Source: Arachidicoccus rhizosphaerae
Lineage (GTDB): Bacteria > Bacteroidota > Bacteroidia > Chitinophagales > Chitinophagaceae
Assembly: GCF_900107765.1 (NCBI RefSeq)
Contig: NZ_FNQY01000036.1
Coordinates: forward strand, 1-33,413
Length of the DNA: 33,413 nt
Direction: 5' to 3'
In this document: positions 25,482 to 33,413 of the stretch, one piece after another
Position numbering within the stretch: the stretch's first letter is position 1
How the letters are laid out: each line of letters begins with the position of its first letter
The notes under the pieces: generated by a model
Seen by the model: only the letters and a program-made list of their open reading frames with translations
Told to the model about the DNA's origin: nothing
Databases searched by the model: none
Position numbers and translations under genes: made by a program

Positions 25482-27209
25482 TTATGCTTCGCAACTTTTA
25501 CAGCTCACCAGATTAGTAACCATTTCTTTGGAGACACTCTGGCTGCGTTGATAGTAAATAGTTTTTACGCCCAGTTTCCAGGCCTCGATAAATAACCGGT
25601 TCACCTCTTTGATTGGAAGGTTGGACGGGATATTCACATTCAGGCTCTGAGACTGATCCACGTATTTCTGACGTATGGAAGCCTGTTGAATAATTTCCAG
25701 CTGACTGATTTCTTTGAAGGTTTTAAATACTTCTTTTTCCTCTTCACTAAGTTCTGCCAAGTGTTGTACAGATCCATGGTTAAGCATAATGCTTCTCCAG
25801 GTATCCTCATTGTCAATTCCTTTTTGTTCCAGTAATTGCTTCAGGTATTTGTTTTTACGCATGAAGTTCCCTTTGGAAAGGCCTACTTTATAGTAGTTAC
25901 TGCTGAAGGGCTCAATTCCGGGAGAAGTCTGTCCTAATATGGCTGATGAGGAAGTAGTCGGTGCAATGGCCATGAGGGTTGTATTCCTAAGGTTATACCC
26001 CTGCAACAAATCAGGTTCACCATAAATCCATGCCAGGTCGCGACTGGCCTTTACAGCTTTTTCACTGATGTCCTTGAAAATGGCATTGGTCAGTTGTTTG
26101 GCCTGCATGCCTTCAAAAGGAATCATATTTTTTTGAAGATAAGAATGCCAGCCCAGCACACCAAGACCTAAGGCGCGGTGTCTCTTGGCAAATTTATGGG
26201 CAGCTTCTAAATAGAAATTACCTTCAGACTTAACGATGAACTCCTGAAGTACGGCGTCCAGGAAGAAAATTGCCAGTTTAACCGCATCGGTATCTTTCCA
26301 CTCATCATAAAGTTCCAGATTCATAGAAGCCAGGCAGCAGATGAATGATTCATCTTCCGTGGAAGGAAGCATGATTTCTGAACACAGATTGGATGCGTGG
26401 ATGGTCAGGTTTTTATCCTTATAGACCTGTGGTCTGTTTTTATTGACATTATCGGAGAAGAACAGATAAGGCAGTCCTTTTTGCTGGCGGCTTTCCAGAA
26501 CTTTGGCCCAGATTTCTCTTTTACGGATATCGCCATCAATCATTTCCTGCATCCAGTAATCTGGTATGCAGACTCCGTAAAACAGATTCTGAATGGGGTG
26601 ACCGATATCTTTAATGGACAGGAATTCTTCGATGTCACCATGATCAATATCCATGTAAGCAGCAAAGGCACCCCTGCGCACTCCTCCTTGTGAAATGGTG
26701 TCCATTGCCGTGTCAAACAGGCGCATAAAACTAACCGCCCCGGTACTTTTACCGTTATCTGTAATGGAACTGCCGCGTTCGCGAAGTCCTCCAAAGTAAG
26801 CTGAAGTACCACCTCCCAATTTCGTCTGCATGATAACTTCACCCAGTTTATGCGTAATTCCTTCAATATTATCCGGAATATGTACATTAAAGCAAGAGAT
26901 GGGCAGACCTCTTTCGGTTCCCATATTGGCCCAAATCGGAGAGCTCAGACTCATCCAGCCTCTTTCCACAATTTCTTTGAAAGCGTCCTTTAACTCGGGT
27001 TTGTACAGACGCTGAGCGACTGCTGAACAAATTCTTTCGATAGCTCCTTCTACCGTTTCTCCTTTTAAAAGATAGCCGCTATTAAGAATGCGTTCACTCT
27101 CCTCATTTTTCCACCAGAGTTTTTCATGTTCGTAGTTTTGGATGAGCGCCGGTCCGTTGGACTGGGCATTAGCGGCTGCCGCTGTTTCAAATAAATTGGT
27201 CATGTGCAT
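25482..27209 (-). CDS. nrdA: Class I ribonucleotide reductase large (alpha) subunit
   Basis: A 575-residue catalytic subunit that reduces ribonucleoside diphosphates to deoxyribonucleotides. The N-terminal ATP-cone of the long forms is absent, so allosteric activity control by dATP through that domain is not expected. Catalytic features are Cys106 in SCFN, the NLCSE motif (Asn274, Cys276, Glu278), a Cys pair at 291-292, a radical-transfer Tyr pair 552-553 and the C-terminal redox pair C570-X2-C573 (SCKSCEA). An in-frame ATG two codons later (27203) is equally plausible. It follows nrdB by 45 bp on the same strand, so the two form an operon. Confidence 0.95.
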   Translation of the reverse strand: MHMTNLFETAAAANAQSNGPALIQNYEHEKLWWKNEESERILNSGYLLKGETVEGAIERICSAVAQRLYKPELKDAFKEIVERGWMSLSSPIWANMGTERGLPISCFNVHIPDNIEGITHKLGEVIMQTKLGGGTSAYFGGLRERGSSITDNGKSTGAVSFMRLFDTAMDTISQGGVRRGAFAAYMDIDHGDIEEFLSIKDIGHPIQNLFYGVCIPDYWMQEMIDGDIRKREIWAKVLESRQQKGLPYLFFSDNVNKNRPQVYKDKNLTIHASNLCSEIMLPSTEDESFICCLASMNLELYDEWKDTDAVKLAIFFLDAVLQEFIVKSEGNFYLEAAHKFAKRHRALGLGVLGWHSYLQKNMIPFEGMQAKQLTNAIFKDISEKAVKASRDLAWIYGEPDLLQGYNLRNTTLMAIAPTTSSSAILGQTSPGIEPFSSNYYKVGLSKGNFMRKNKYLKQLLEQKGIDNEDTWRSIMLNHGSVQHLAELSEEEKEVFKTFKEISQLEIIQQASIRQKYVDQSQSLNVNIPSNLPIKEVNRLFIEAWKLGVKTIYYQRSQSVSKEMVTNLVSCKSCEA

Positions 27210-27254
27210 TCGGTTTTATATGGTACACAAATAGGTGTGATGGTGTCAAATTAA

Positions 27255-28229
27255 TTAGAATAAATCATTAGCTGAGATACTCTTGTCGTGTTTTGTATAA
27301 TCTACAGGACGTTTTGCAAAAAAGTCATCCAGTGTATTGGAAAAGACCTCTTCTTCAAACCATACCATAGGAGCAATTTCGTCGGCTGTTACATTAAAAA
27401 TAGCAGGAACGCCAATTTTCACCAGGCTTTCATCTGCTCTTTTTTTCATAAAATTAGCCAGATCTTGCTTATTGATAATGTCAATTTCGCCCGCGCTGAA
27501 GATCCAATCCAGAATCCGCTCTTCGGTTTCAATAGATTTTTTCACCATGTTGCGGACATGGTCCAGATGCTCTGCAGTGAATATCTCAGGATATTCTTCC
27601 CGGAGCTGATTCACCAGATAGATACCGGCATTGGCATGTACCTGCTCGTCAACAGAGGTCCAGGCAATGATATTGCTGACGTTTTTCATCAACCCTTTAA
27701 AACGGGTAAATGCCAGGATAACGGCAAACTGACTAAACAGGCTGACATTTTCAATCAGAATAGAAAACATGATCAAAGAGGTGACATATTCTTTCTGATC
27801 GTGAGAGCCGGCTGTCTGCAGCGCCTCGGACAGATAAGAGATACGCTCCCGCATTACGGGAACTTTGAGCAGATTTTCAAAATAGTTGTTATAACCCAAT
27901 ACTTCCAGAAGACGGCTGTAGGCTTCAGAGTGTCTGAATTCGCATTCAGCGAAAGTAGCGCCAAGGCCATTAATCTCCGGTTTTGGAAAATGATGATAAA
28001 GATTACCCCAGAATGATTTAACGGCAACTTCGATTTGTGCGATGGACAGCAGGCTGTTTCTGATGGCATGTTGCTCTGCATCATTTAAGCTGGAATGGAA
28101 ATCCTGAGTGTCCGCCGTAAAGTCGACTTCGGAGTGTACCCAAAATGAAGTATTGATCGCTTGCGTAAACTTAAGTATTTCAGGATACTCAAAAGGCTTA
28201 TACGCTACTCTTTTATCAAAAAGTCCCAT
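27255..28229 (-). CDS. nrdB: Class I ribonucleotide reductase small (beta) subunit
   Basis: A 324-residue ferritin-like radical subunit. Metal ligands and the radical site are visible: Glu67 (QIEVAV), Glu97, His100 and radical Tyr104 in EFRHSEAY, Glu160 (ILIENVSLF), and Glu195 and His198 in DEQVH. The presence of the Tyr supports a conventional tyrosyl-radical class Ia-type enzyme. It begins MGLFDKRVAYKPFEYPE, typical for the family. It is upstream of nrdA, and the pair is the only DNA-precursor operon in the window. A TAnnTTTG box ends just 8 bp before the start. Confidence 0.95.
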   Translation of the reverse strand: MGLFDKRVAYKPFEYPEILKFTQAINTSFWVHSEVDFTADTQDFHSSLNDAEQHAIRNSLLSIAQIEVAVKSFWGNLYHHFPKPEINGLGATFAECEFRHSEAYSRLLEVLGYNNYFENLLKVPVMRERISYLSEALQTAGSHDQKEYVTSLIMFSILIENVSLFSQFAVILAFTRFKGLMKNVSNIIAWTSVDEQVHANAGIYLVNQLREEYPEIFTAEHLDHVRNMVKKSIETEERILDWIFSAGEIDIINKQDLANFMKKRADESLVKIGVPAIFNVTADEIAPMVWFEEEVFSNTLDDFFAKRPVDYTKHDKSISANDLF

Positions 28230-28236
28230 ATTATTA

Positions 28237-28244
28237 CAAAATTA
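28237..28244 (-). promoter_or_regulatory. Candidate -7 box for nrdB-nrdA
   Basis: The minus strand reads TAATTTTG, matching TAnnTTTG, ending 7 bp before the nrdB start. No -33 TTTG at normal spacing was found, and the leader would be almost absent. Confidence 0.25.
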
Positions 28245-28718
28245 AAGTGTGAATAAGCTTCCTGTATCATTAAAATTATGATGCAAAACAAAATAACAAA
28301 TGACTAAGGGATTGAACTGATTTTTCAGAACAAAGTCAAAGTTCATCATTCATGGCAAATTTTTTAATTAAAGTAATCAACAGGTGTGCATAATAAACTA
28401 TTGCGATTATATTCCTTATGAATCAGATGGTTTTACATATAATTCTAACTTTACTATTTATGGTTTCTGCAAGGAAATTGTCACTTCTGAAACGGTCTTT
28501 TTCCCAAAAATAAGGCATGGAGCCATACGCCCCTGAAATACGTGTAAACCAGGATTTACATATTATTTATATTAATAATGCTTGTATTATAAAATAAATG
28601 GATCTGAGGAGGAATTCTTCAATCCCGGCGGTAAGGAGTGAAACAATTTTATGAAATTTTACCATAATTTGTAGCGAATGCCGATTTATGGACGTTCTGT
28701 TAAAAAACCACTTTAATT
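28245..28718. other. Intergenic, AT-rich, no gene recognised
   Basis: About 475 bp between the divergent nrdB and lipoprotein genes. It is rich in A/T runs and has no frame of note. I looked for an NrdR-type palindrome near nrdB and could not make out a convincing one. Confidence 0.4.
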
Positions 28719-29183
28719 ATGAGAAAATATGGCGGTCTGTTGTTTGGAGTAATTTTCTTTTTTGCAGGATGTTCAAAAGAACAAGTGAATAAAATTACCA
28801 TTTGTCCCGTTGAGCCGACAGTGTACGGAAAATGGGCGATAAAGGATATTGAAGGACTGGAAGCGGTGGAATTTGCCGCAGGGTATAAACCAAACCAAGA
28901 TACCATTCTAATGGGAAGTGATGGAAAATATTATTTTATCAATCAGGGTGATACCACGGACTTTGGAGAATTTACCTTAGGACATAATGAGGCTGTTAAT
29001 GGCTTTGGCAGGATCCAGGCATATGATAGTATTATCTATCAATCCTCCAGGATGCTGACCAATGACGCTCCCCAGCCCGCAATATTTTATTTTAAAATAG
29101 GACCTGAAACTTTAGATATGAGTCCATCCTATTATAAGGATAGTTCTAACTACAAATTTATTATCCATTACATCAGACCCTAA
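28719..29183 (+). CDS. Hypothetical lipoprotein, possibly lipocalin-like
   Basis: A 154-residue protein with a lipoprotein signal (MRKYGGLLFGVIFFFAGC). The mature part is short and beta-rich: VYGKWAIKDIEG, DTILMGSDGKYYFINQGD, GEFTLG, AIFYFKIGPETLDMSPSYY. A single globular domain with a GKW start and alternating strands resembles the small lipocalin-like lipoproteins of Bacteroidota, but this is a pattern impression, not a family call. It stands alone and is followed by a very strong terminator. Confidence 0.65.
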   Translation: MRKYGGLLFGVIFFFAGCSKEQVNKITICPVEPTVYGKWAIKDIEGLEAVEFAAGYKPNQDTILMGSDGKYYFINQGDTTDFGEFTLGHNEAVNGFGRIQAYDSIIYQSSRMLTNDAPQPAIFYFKIGPETLDMSPSYYKDSSNYKFIIHYIRP

Positions 29184-29225
29184 ACGAATTTACCAGTATA
29201 CATTGTTTTTTAGTAGTGAATAGTT

Positions 29226-29254
29226 AAGCCACCTCATTTTGAGGTGGCTTTTTT
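29226..29254 (+). terminator. Rho-independent terminator of the lipoprotein gene
   Basis: AAGCCACCTCA (29226-29236) pairs perfectly with TGAGGTGGCTT (29240-29250), an 11-bp stem with a 3-nt loop and a T tract to 29254. It lies 43 bp after the stop codon and before the convergent transporter gene. Confidence 0.9.
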
Positions 29255-29285
29255 CAGAAAAGGAAAACGCAAGATTATAAATAAA

Positions 29286-30710
29286 TTAAATCAACTTGGG
29301 AATACCGTTCCCCATCAGTTTAGCCGGATCAGTCTCGGGATCAAAAATATCTATTAACGGTTTATTGTCTGACAGGCTATCCTCATCCAGGTCTTCATTC
29401 TCACCCACATCAACGGCAGGCTGGAATTTTGTTGATATAATAACTACTGAAATCAGACAAATAACAATGCCCATATAAATAAATGCCTGGCTGTAACTTA
29501 TCTGGCTGGCAAATAAAAATCCAAAGAGCATACCTCCCAGGTTTCCTCCGGCTCCCACTACCCCTGCAACAGCTCCCATATTTTTTTTATCAATAAAGGG
29601 AACCATTCCATAGGTAGCCCCATTGGCCATTTTCAAAAACAGAGCAAAACTTATCATGGAGATAATAGCCATTAAAAAATTACCGGCCAGGGCAAAAATG
29701 ATCAGACCCATGCCTTCCAAAGCCAGCATGGCTGCCAGATAACGACCTTTGCCACGCATGCCATACTTCGCCCCGATTTTATCAGAAAAAATGCCGCCCA
29801 GCGCTCTGGCAAAAAGATTCATACTGCCAAAAACACCAGCCCAGAAGCCAGCTCTGGATTGGCTGAGCCCAAACTGATCTACAAAATGGATGGAGGCAAC
29901 ATTGTCAAAAGTTATTTCTACCCCAAAACACATGGCATACGCCAGTGCCAGTGCCCAAATTTTCCAGTTACGTAAAATTCGCCAATCGATTTTTTCTTTT
30001 GCAGGGGATACTTTTCGCAGTTCAGCGAAATCACCGGCAGGCGTATCCTTCGTGTATTTATAGTATAACCAGGCCACCAGCCACATAAGCAAGCCTGGAA
30101 CAATCATAGCATAGCGCCACGCCTGAGCCGGAGAATAACCAAAACCTATAATGGCAGTAAAAATAAGTGGCATGACCATATTGGTAATGCCTCCGCCCAG
30201 GTTCCCCCAGCCACCAGTGACAGCATTGGCCGTGCCTTTGATGTTGGGTGCAAACATTTGACTGGTATGGTACTGCGTTATAACAAAGGCTGCACCGATA
30301 ATGCCAATAGCACCTCTGAAAATTAAAAATACAGTGTAAGTTTTAGCCAGACCCACCAGCATAACAGGCAGAGAACCTATTAGTAATAACCGGATGGCCG
30401 TTTTTCTTGGCCCCCATTTATCACATAGTACACCGATAATAAGCCTTGCTATTATGGTGGTGGATACAGATACAATTACTAAAACACCAACCTGTGCCTT
30501 ACTGAGGTGCAGGTCTTCCCGAATGGTTGGCATGAGCGGCGCCAGTCCGAACCATCCAAAAAAGCAGATGAAAAACATCAACCAGGTAATATGGAATGTG
30601 CGCATCTGTATGCCTTTCAAAGAAAAAATATTCAGTTTGGTGAGTGGCAGCGATGAGCCTGCCATGTGGCTACGGCTTGTTATGTCATCAAATTTTTTAA
30701 AATTGTCCAT
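29286..30710 (-). CDS. NarK/NNP-family nitrate/nitrite transporter (MFS)
   Basis: A 474-residue major-facilitator protein with 12 predicted helices. It has both nitrate signatures of the NNP family, GGWGNLGGG (residues 167-174) and GAGGNLGGMLFGF (about 395). Two arginines in equivalent places of the two halves, Arg89 (IIARLIIG) and Arg302 (LFARALGG), match the pair that binds the anion in NarK. The usual MFS loop motif appears as GVLCDKWGPRKT. The N-terminus carries a 35-residue polar extension. The protein moves nitrate and/or nitrite across the inner membrane; direction is not deducible. No nitrate or nitrite reductase is next to it; a Crp/Fnr-type regulator is the nearest gene, divergent. 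Confidence 0.9.
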   Translation of the reverse strand: MDNFKKFDDITSRSHMAGSSLPLTKLNIFSLKGIQMRTFHITWLMFFICFFGWFGLAPLMPTIREDLHLSKAQVGVLVIVSVSTTIIARLIIGVLCDKWGPRKTAIRLLLIGSLPVMLVGLAKTYTVFLIFRGAIGIIGAAFVITQYHTSQMFAPNIKGTANAVTGGWGNLGGGITNMVMPLIFTAIIGFGYSPAQAWRYAMIVPGLLMWLVAWLYYKYTKDTPAGDFAELRKVSPAKEKIDWRILRNWKIWALALAYAMCFGVEITFDNVASIHFVDQFGLSQSRAGFWAGVFGSMNLFARALGGIFSDKIGAKYGMRGKGRYLAAMLALEGMGLIIFALAGNFLMAIISMISFALFLKMANGATYGMVPFIDKKNMGAVAGVVGAGGNLGGMLFGFLFASQISYSQAFIYMGIVICLISVVIISTKFQPAVDVGENEDLDEDSLSDNKPLIDIFDPETDPAKLMGNGIPKLI

Positions 30711-31430
30711 AGTGGTTTTTTTGAGGTCAATATTGTGAGAGGGAGCAGTTAAATGCTGTCATCGGATTATAGACTGTCCCGTTGGAGCATTTCCAGGGAT
30801 TCATTTGGATAGTCCAGGCAATAGTCTAGCGGTAGCCCTTGTAATTTAAAGTACAGGCTACAGGCAAAATTTAATAAGCATTGGTGCTTGTTAAATAATA
30901 AGCGCTTTAAAGGAGCGGCTGATAAAAATGTAAATGCATAGAAAAAGTTTAAAGGGTTATTAGGGTACCTGTTCCAGATAATTGAAATTATTCAGATGTG
31001 CAATTTTAATGACCCGATATTTATATTAATTTAATTTATATATTATATTTTAATTAGCATGTATTTATTAATAAAGGTCATTTGTAAATAATTATTTAGA
31101 TAAAATTAAAAACAATTATTAAAAAAGAGAAATAATACATTAATAAGATTATATTTAATTATTTAGTATAATTATATTTATTAATGTAATTGTCCATTCA
31201 AGCTATGGATTCAAAATTGTATCGGCCCCATTTTCTCAAAATCGAATGAAAGTAAATATTTAAGAAAAGGACTTGCCGCCGCTCCTTAAATTTCTCGGGT
31301 GGTAAATCACATCATAATCTGGAGCATTTACGGATAGGAATACCAACTTAAGCTTTGAATGGTTGCTGTGTATTGTGTATGCGCACATGCCATTAAAATG
31401 ATTATATTTATTTCCTTAAACTTTTTAACC
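30711..31430. other. Long AT-rich divergent spacer upstream of the Crp/Fnr gene
   Basis: About 700 bp separate the transporter and regulator genes. Positions 31010-31190 are almost pure A/T. No frame of note was found. One interrupted inverted repeat (30870-30895) is listed separately, and a short palindrome AAGCGCTT lies at 30900-30907. The spacer could hold promoters and operators, curved DNA, or degraded sequence. Confidence 0.4.
30870..30895. promoter_or_regulatory. Inverted repeat, possible operator of the transporter gene
   Basis: TTTAATAAGCA (30870-30880) and TGCTTGTTAAA (30885-30895) form an 11-bp inverted repeat with a TTGG loop and one T-G wobble, 160 bp upstream of the NarK-type gene. 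Its dyad form suits a dimeric regulator such as the neighbouring Crp/Fnr protein, but it is not an FNR box (TTGAT-N4-ATCAA). Confidence 0.3.
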
Positions 31431-32006
31431 TTGGAAGCACTTATAAATGCCATTGCTACTTACATCCCGCTATCAAATGAAGAAGAAGATTTAGTCGGTC
31501 AAATATTTCAAAGAAAGGAATTCAGGAAAAAAGATTTTTTGCTGAAAGAAGGTAACATTTGCCGCTCAGTCTATTTTATAGAAAAAGGCTTAGTCCGTTA
31601 TTACGTCAACTTAGACGGGGAGGAAAAGACCACCTACTTTAATAAAGAAAATGAATTTGTTTGTGATTATATGAGTTTTCTACCCAAGTCTCCCAGTAAA
31701 GTCAATATTCAGGCACTGGAAGATGTCATTATTTGGAGCATTGATTATGACAACCTGCAGCGATTTTATCAAGAAATTAGAAATGGAGAGCGCCTGGGAA
31801 GGCTAGCCATTGAACAGGTCTATTTGCAGGCCATAGGACAGGTTGCGTCTTTTTATACAGATCCGCCGGAAATAAGATATCTTAACTTTATCCACACTTA
31901 CCCGGATTTACAACAGCGTATTGCTCAGTTTTATATTGCATCCTATGTAGGCGTAAAGCCTCAGTCCCTAAGCAGGATTCGTCGTCGCATCACCAGCAGC
32001 CATTAG
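31431..32006 (+). CDS. Crp/Fnr-family regulator (cyclic-nucleotide-binding-like)
   Basis: A protein of about 191 residues from the TTG at 31431 (LEALINAIATYIPLSNEEE), which matches the usual family start; in-frame ATGs at 31359 and 31398 would add a hydrophobic, cysteine-containing leader that looks non-coding. The N-terminal part is a cNMP-type beta-barrel (FLLKEGNICRSVYFIEKGLVRYYVNLDGEEKTTYF). The C-terminus has the helix-turn-helix (AQFYIASYVGVKPQSLSRIRRRI). No Fe-S cysteine cluster is seen, so it is not an FNR oxygen sensor. Bacteroidota proteins of this type usually act on nearby genes; the divergent nitrate transporter and the downstream DUF4267 gene are candidates. Confidence 0.85.
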   Translation: MEALINAIATYIPLSNEEEDLVGQIFQRKEFRKKDFLLKEGNICRSVYFIEKGLVRYYVNLDGEEKTTYFNKENEFVCDYMSFLPKSPSKVNIQALEDVIIWSIDYDNLQRFYQEIRNGERLGRLAIEQVYLQAIGQVASFYTDPPEIRYLNFIHTYPDLQQRIAQFYIASYVGVKPQSLSRIRRRITSSH

Positions 32007-32073
32007 TTAACTCAGGTGCATTAAATTAAAATGACTCCTTTAGATCTTTGTGTTTTCAAAAAAACAATTATTT

Positions 32074-32484
32074 ATGAAAACAACAAATGCAACGCAAAAT
32101 TGGGGTTACCAAAACCCGTCTTTCTGGATGGCTCTTTTAATTGCTCTGATGATTATCATGGTGGGACTCAAATTCTTTTTTATTCCGGAACAAAGTGCCA
32201 CAGATTTTGGTATTTCCTTTGACAGTTCCCGTGACATACCGTTTGGTTATATAAAGGGAATTCGTGATATTTTTTCAGGAATTGTTTTATTGCCGCTACT
32301 TTATTTCAGAATGAAGCGTGCAGTTGCCTGGGTATTGGCGATGGTCATTATTGTCCCTGTTACTGATTTTATACTGGTCTGGAAAGTCTCCGGTATTCAA
32401 AACTGGACTCATATGCTAATTCATGATCTGACCGTCCTTTATATAATTTTCACCTGTTATCTTTTATTCGGAAAGAAAAAATAA
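32074..32484 (+). CDS. DUF4267-family small membrane protein
   Basis: A 136-residue protein from the ATG at 32074 (MKTTNATQNWGYQNPSFW), which starts 67 bp after the Crp/Fnr-type stop; an ATG at 32050 would add eight residues. Four hydrophobic helices (about residues 19-37, 62-75, 82-101 and 114-130) and the 'IPFGYIKGIRDIFSG' motif fit the DUF4267 family. It lies in the inner membrane and its function is unknown. Same-strand spacing suggests it is the regulated partner of, or at least cotranscribed with, the Crp/Fnr-type regulator. Confidence 0.8.
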   Translation: MKTTNATQNWGYQNPSFWMALLIALMIIMVGLKFFFIPEQSATDFGISFDSSRDIPFGYIKGIRDIFSGIVLLPLLYFRMKRAVAWVLAMVIIVPVTDFILVWKVSGIQNWTHMLIHDLTVLYIIFTCYLLFGKKK

Positions 32485-32688
32485 GAAAGAAAATTCCGGC
32501 ACATGGATTATCCAATTATTGCTATTAGTATTTTCAACCATTTTTCTATTCCAGAAATAGCGAACTGCTTTTGTTGGTATTTATGCCCCCCACCAGTCCA
32601 TCAGCTATACTGCCTCTTAAGGCACCAAAACCAACTGCTTTTACCGCTTCAAAAGCTATTCCTAAATCCTTTCCTCAAATTAATTCAA

Positions 32689-33090
32689 TTAATGGCTAGC
32701 TAAACTATCAAGTTTTCTCCATATTGGACTATTCCAGAATCGGATGTCATTTAAGTTATATTTATAATTATCTATTTTATTTTTATTAAATCTTTCAAAG
32801 CGATCTCCGTGGATGCGATTTGATAGATCTCCAAAATCATGGGAATTCGTAAACATTGAGCCAATTTCTTCCAGCAAATAATCGCTATCTTTTTGTCTAC
32901 CTATATAACTTGTCCCATTATAATACCATTTAAATTCATCATTGTTGGGTATCATTTGCTTTGCCGTGGGATTTTTTGATATCAAAATGAAAGCCAACTT
33001 ATTATGCACAGGACTATAGACAATTGTATCAATAATTAATATTGTTGAATCATCGAAAGACGAATTATGGAAGAATATAATGGACCCCAT
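32689..33090 (-). CDS. ORF of unknown function with its 5' end in an IS3-family terminus (probably truncated)
   Basis: A 133-residue frame. Its ATG (33088-33090) lies in the terminal repeat of the right-hand IS3 element, and the first three codons come from IS DNA (CCCC in the repeat reads as GGGG). The insertion therefore appears to have cut off the original 5' end. The remaining sequence (DSTILIIDTIVYSPVHNKLAFILISKN, then a charged helical end with NDIRFWNSPIWRKLD) has no family I recognise; length and composition resemble small secreted or immunity-like proteins. Whether it is still expressed from the IS is unknown. Confidence 0.5.
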   Translation of the reverse strand: MGSIIFFHNSSFDDSTILIIDTIVYSPVHNKLAFILISKNPTAKQMIPNNDEFKWYYNGTSYIGRQKDSDYLLEEIGSMFTNSHDFGDLSNRIHGDRFERFNKNKIDNYKYNLNDIRFWNSPIWRKLDSLASH

Positions 33091-33413
33091 TTTTTGGACA
33101 GGTTAATAAGATATAACTTTATAACGTAAAACCTTTCAAAAATGAGTAAAACAAGTCGCAGGAAGTTCACCTCAGAATTCAAAACCAAGGTCTGTTTGGA
33201 GGCCATTAAAGAGCAGCAGACCATAGAAGCACTAAGTAAGAAATATGACATACACCCCACTCAAATAAACACGTGGAAAAAAGAGTTTTTAGCCAAAGCC
33301 AGTCTCGTTTTTGAGAAGGATGCACCTGCTGATCAGTCTGAGGATCAGGCCTTAAAAGAGAATCTATATGCAGAAATAGGAAGACTTAAAATAGCTAATG
33401 ATTTTCTAAAAAA
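33081..33413 (+). mobile_element. Second IS3-family insertion sequence (partial, right end outside window)
   Basis: The left terminus begins near 33081 with TGGACCCCATTTTTTGGACA, the TG...CCCC...GGACA style of IS3 ends, 61 bp before an OrfA start. It differs in sequence from the element at 1-1407, so these are two distinct IS types. OrfB is outside the window. The exact first base of the terminus is uncertain by a few nucleotides. Confidence 0.75.
33142..33413 (+). CDS. IS3-family transposase OrfA (partial at right edge)
   Basis: Ninety codons of a helix-turn-helix OrfA, running off the window. MSKTSRRKFTSEFKTKVCLE is the classical IS3 OrfA opening; the HTH follows (EALSKKYDIHPTQINTWKKEFL), then the start of the leucine-zipper region (ENLYAEIGRLKIANDFL). 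The protein binds the element's ends and joins OrfB by frameshift in intact copies. The 3' part and frameshift site are not visible. Confidence 0.85.
   Translation, partial: MSKTSRRKFTSEFKTKVCLEAIKEQQTIEALSKKYDIHPTQINTWKKEFLAKASLVFEKDAPADQSEDQALKENLYAEIGRLKIANDFLK

Noticed and set aside
27288-28016. 242-codon plus-strand frame across nrdB
   Set aside because: Antisense shadow of a conserved nrdB gene with all metal ligands intact.
28230-28400. NrdR-type boxes upstream of nrdB
   Set aside because: No convincing palindromic pair in the region; only a weak -7-like box was found.
32503-32703. 66-codon plus-strand frame after DUF4267
   Set aside because: No start context, no motif, and it ends inside the neighbouring ORF; treated as spacer.
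1-33413. CRISPR array, tRNA or rRNA genes, riboswitch
   Set aside because: No regular direct repeats with spacers, no cloverleaf with a GTTCRA-type arm, and no conserved rRNA segment were seen by eye on either strand; a covariance-model scan would be the decisive test.
1-33413. Composite transposon formed by the two end IS elements
   Set aside because: The two elements have different termini and OrfA sequences, and housekeeping genes (nrdA/B) lie between them.

Overview
The window looks like chromosomal DNA of a Bacteroidota bacterium (Sphingobacteriales/Chitinophagales type). The support is indirect but consistent. There is an RND pump and outer-membrane factor fused in one reading frame, a DUF6660 Cys/His-rich small protein, a DUF885 peptidase, a tricorn-like S41 protease, a TPR-transmembrane-LuxR regulator, many short lipoproteins, an Rhs remnant of the 'ITYNxLNLP' type, and almost no Shine-Dalgarno sequences. 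No rRNA, tRNA or CRISPR array was seen. Genus cannot be fixed from the sequence alone.

Layout. (1) 1-1407 is the end of an IS3-family element (OrfA, a 9-A frameshift site, OrfB running off the left edge, and an inverted repeat ending at 1407). (2) 1408-5026 is an eroded zone: a collagen-like lipoprotein, a dihydroxy-acid dehydratase (ilvD) pseudogene, the frameshifted tail of an Rhs protein followed 8 bp later by a small lipoprotein, and a weak small membrane ORF. (3) 5027-9954 holds an SDR oxidoreductase divergent from a DUF885 peptidase, an inverted-repeat element, a 39-residue membrane ORF and a TPR/LuxR regulator. (4) 10387-16714 is a three-gene heavy-metal efflux cluster on the minus strand: DUF6660 protein, CzcA-type RND fused to a TolC-like factor, then the membrane-fusion adaptor. 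(5) 16991-20350 is a tricorn-like S41 protease with a clear terminator. (6) 20449-24085 is a likely minus-strand operon: CPA2 antiporter with a C-terminal stress-protein-like region, Nudix hydrolase, AraC regulator. (7) 24421-28229 has a small lipoprotein converging on a TauE/SafE permease, and the class I ribonucleotide reductase genes nrdB-nrdA. (8) 28719-32484 has a lipoprotein with terminator, a NarK-type nitrate/nitrite transporter, a long AT-rich spacer, a Crp/Fnr-family regulator and a DUF4267 membrane protein. (9) 32689-33413 is an ORF whose 5' end is formed by a second, different IS3-family element that runs off the right edge.

Most of the window is ordinary housekeeping and accessory content. 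I did not find a convincing wholly new system. The points most worth a second look are the pump/outer-membrane-factor fusion with an internal signal-peptide-like junction, the Rhs tail plus possible immunity lipoprotein, the multi-lesion ilvD pseudogene, three unexplained hairpin or inverted-repeat structures (7831-7951, 24195-24229, 25403-25438), and the IS-truncated ORF at the right end. Both ends of the window lie inside IS elements, which suggests (inference) that it may be a whole contig broken at repeats.
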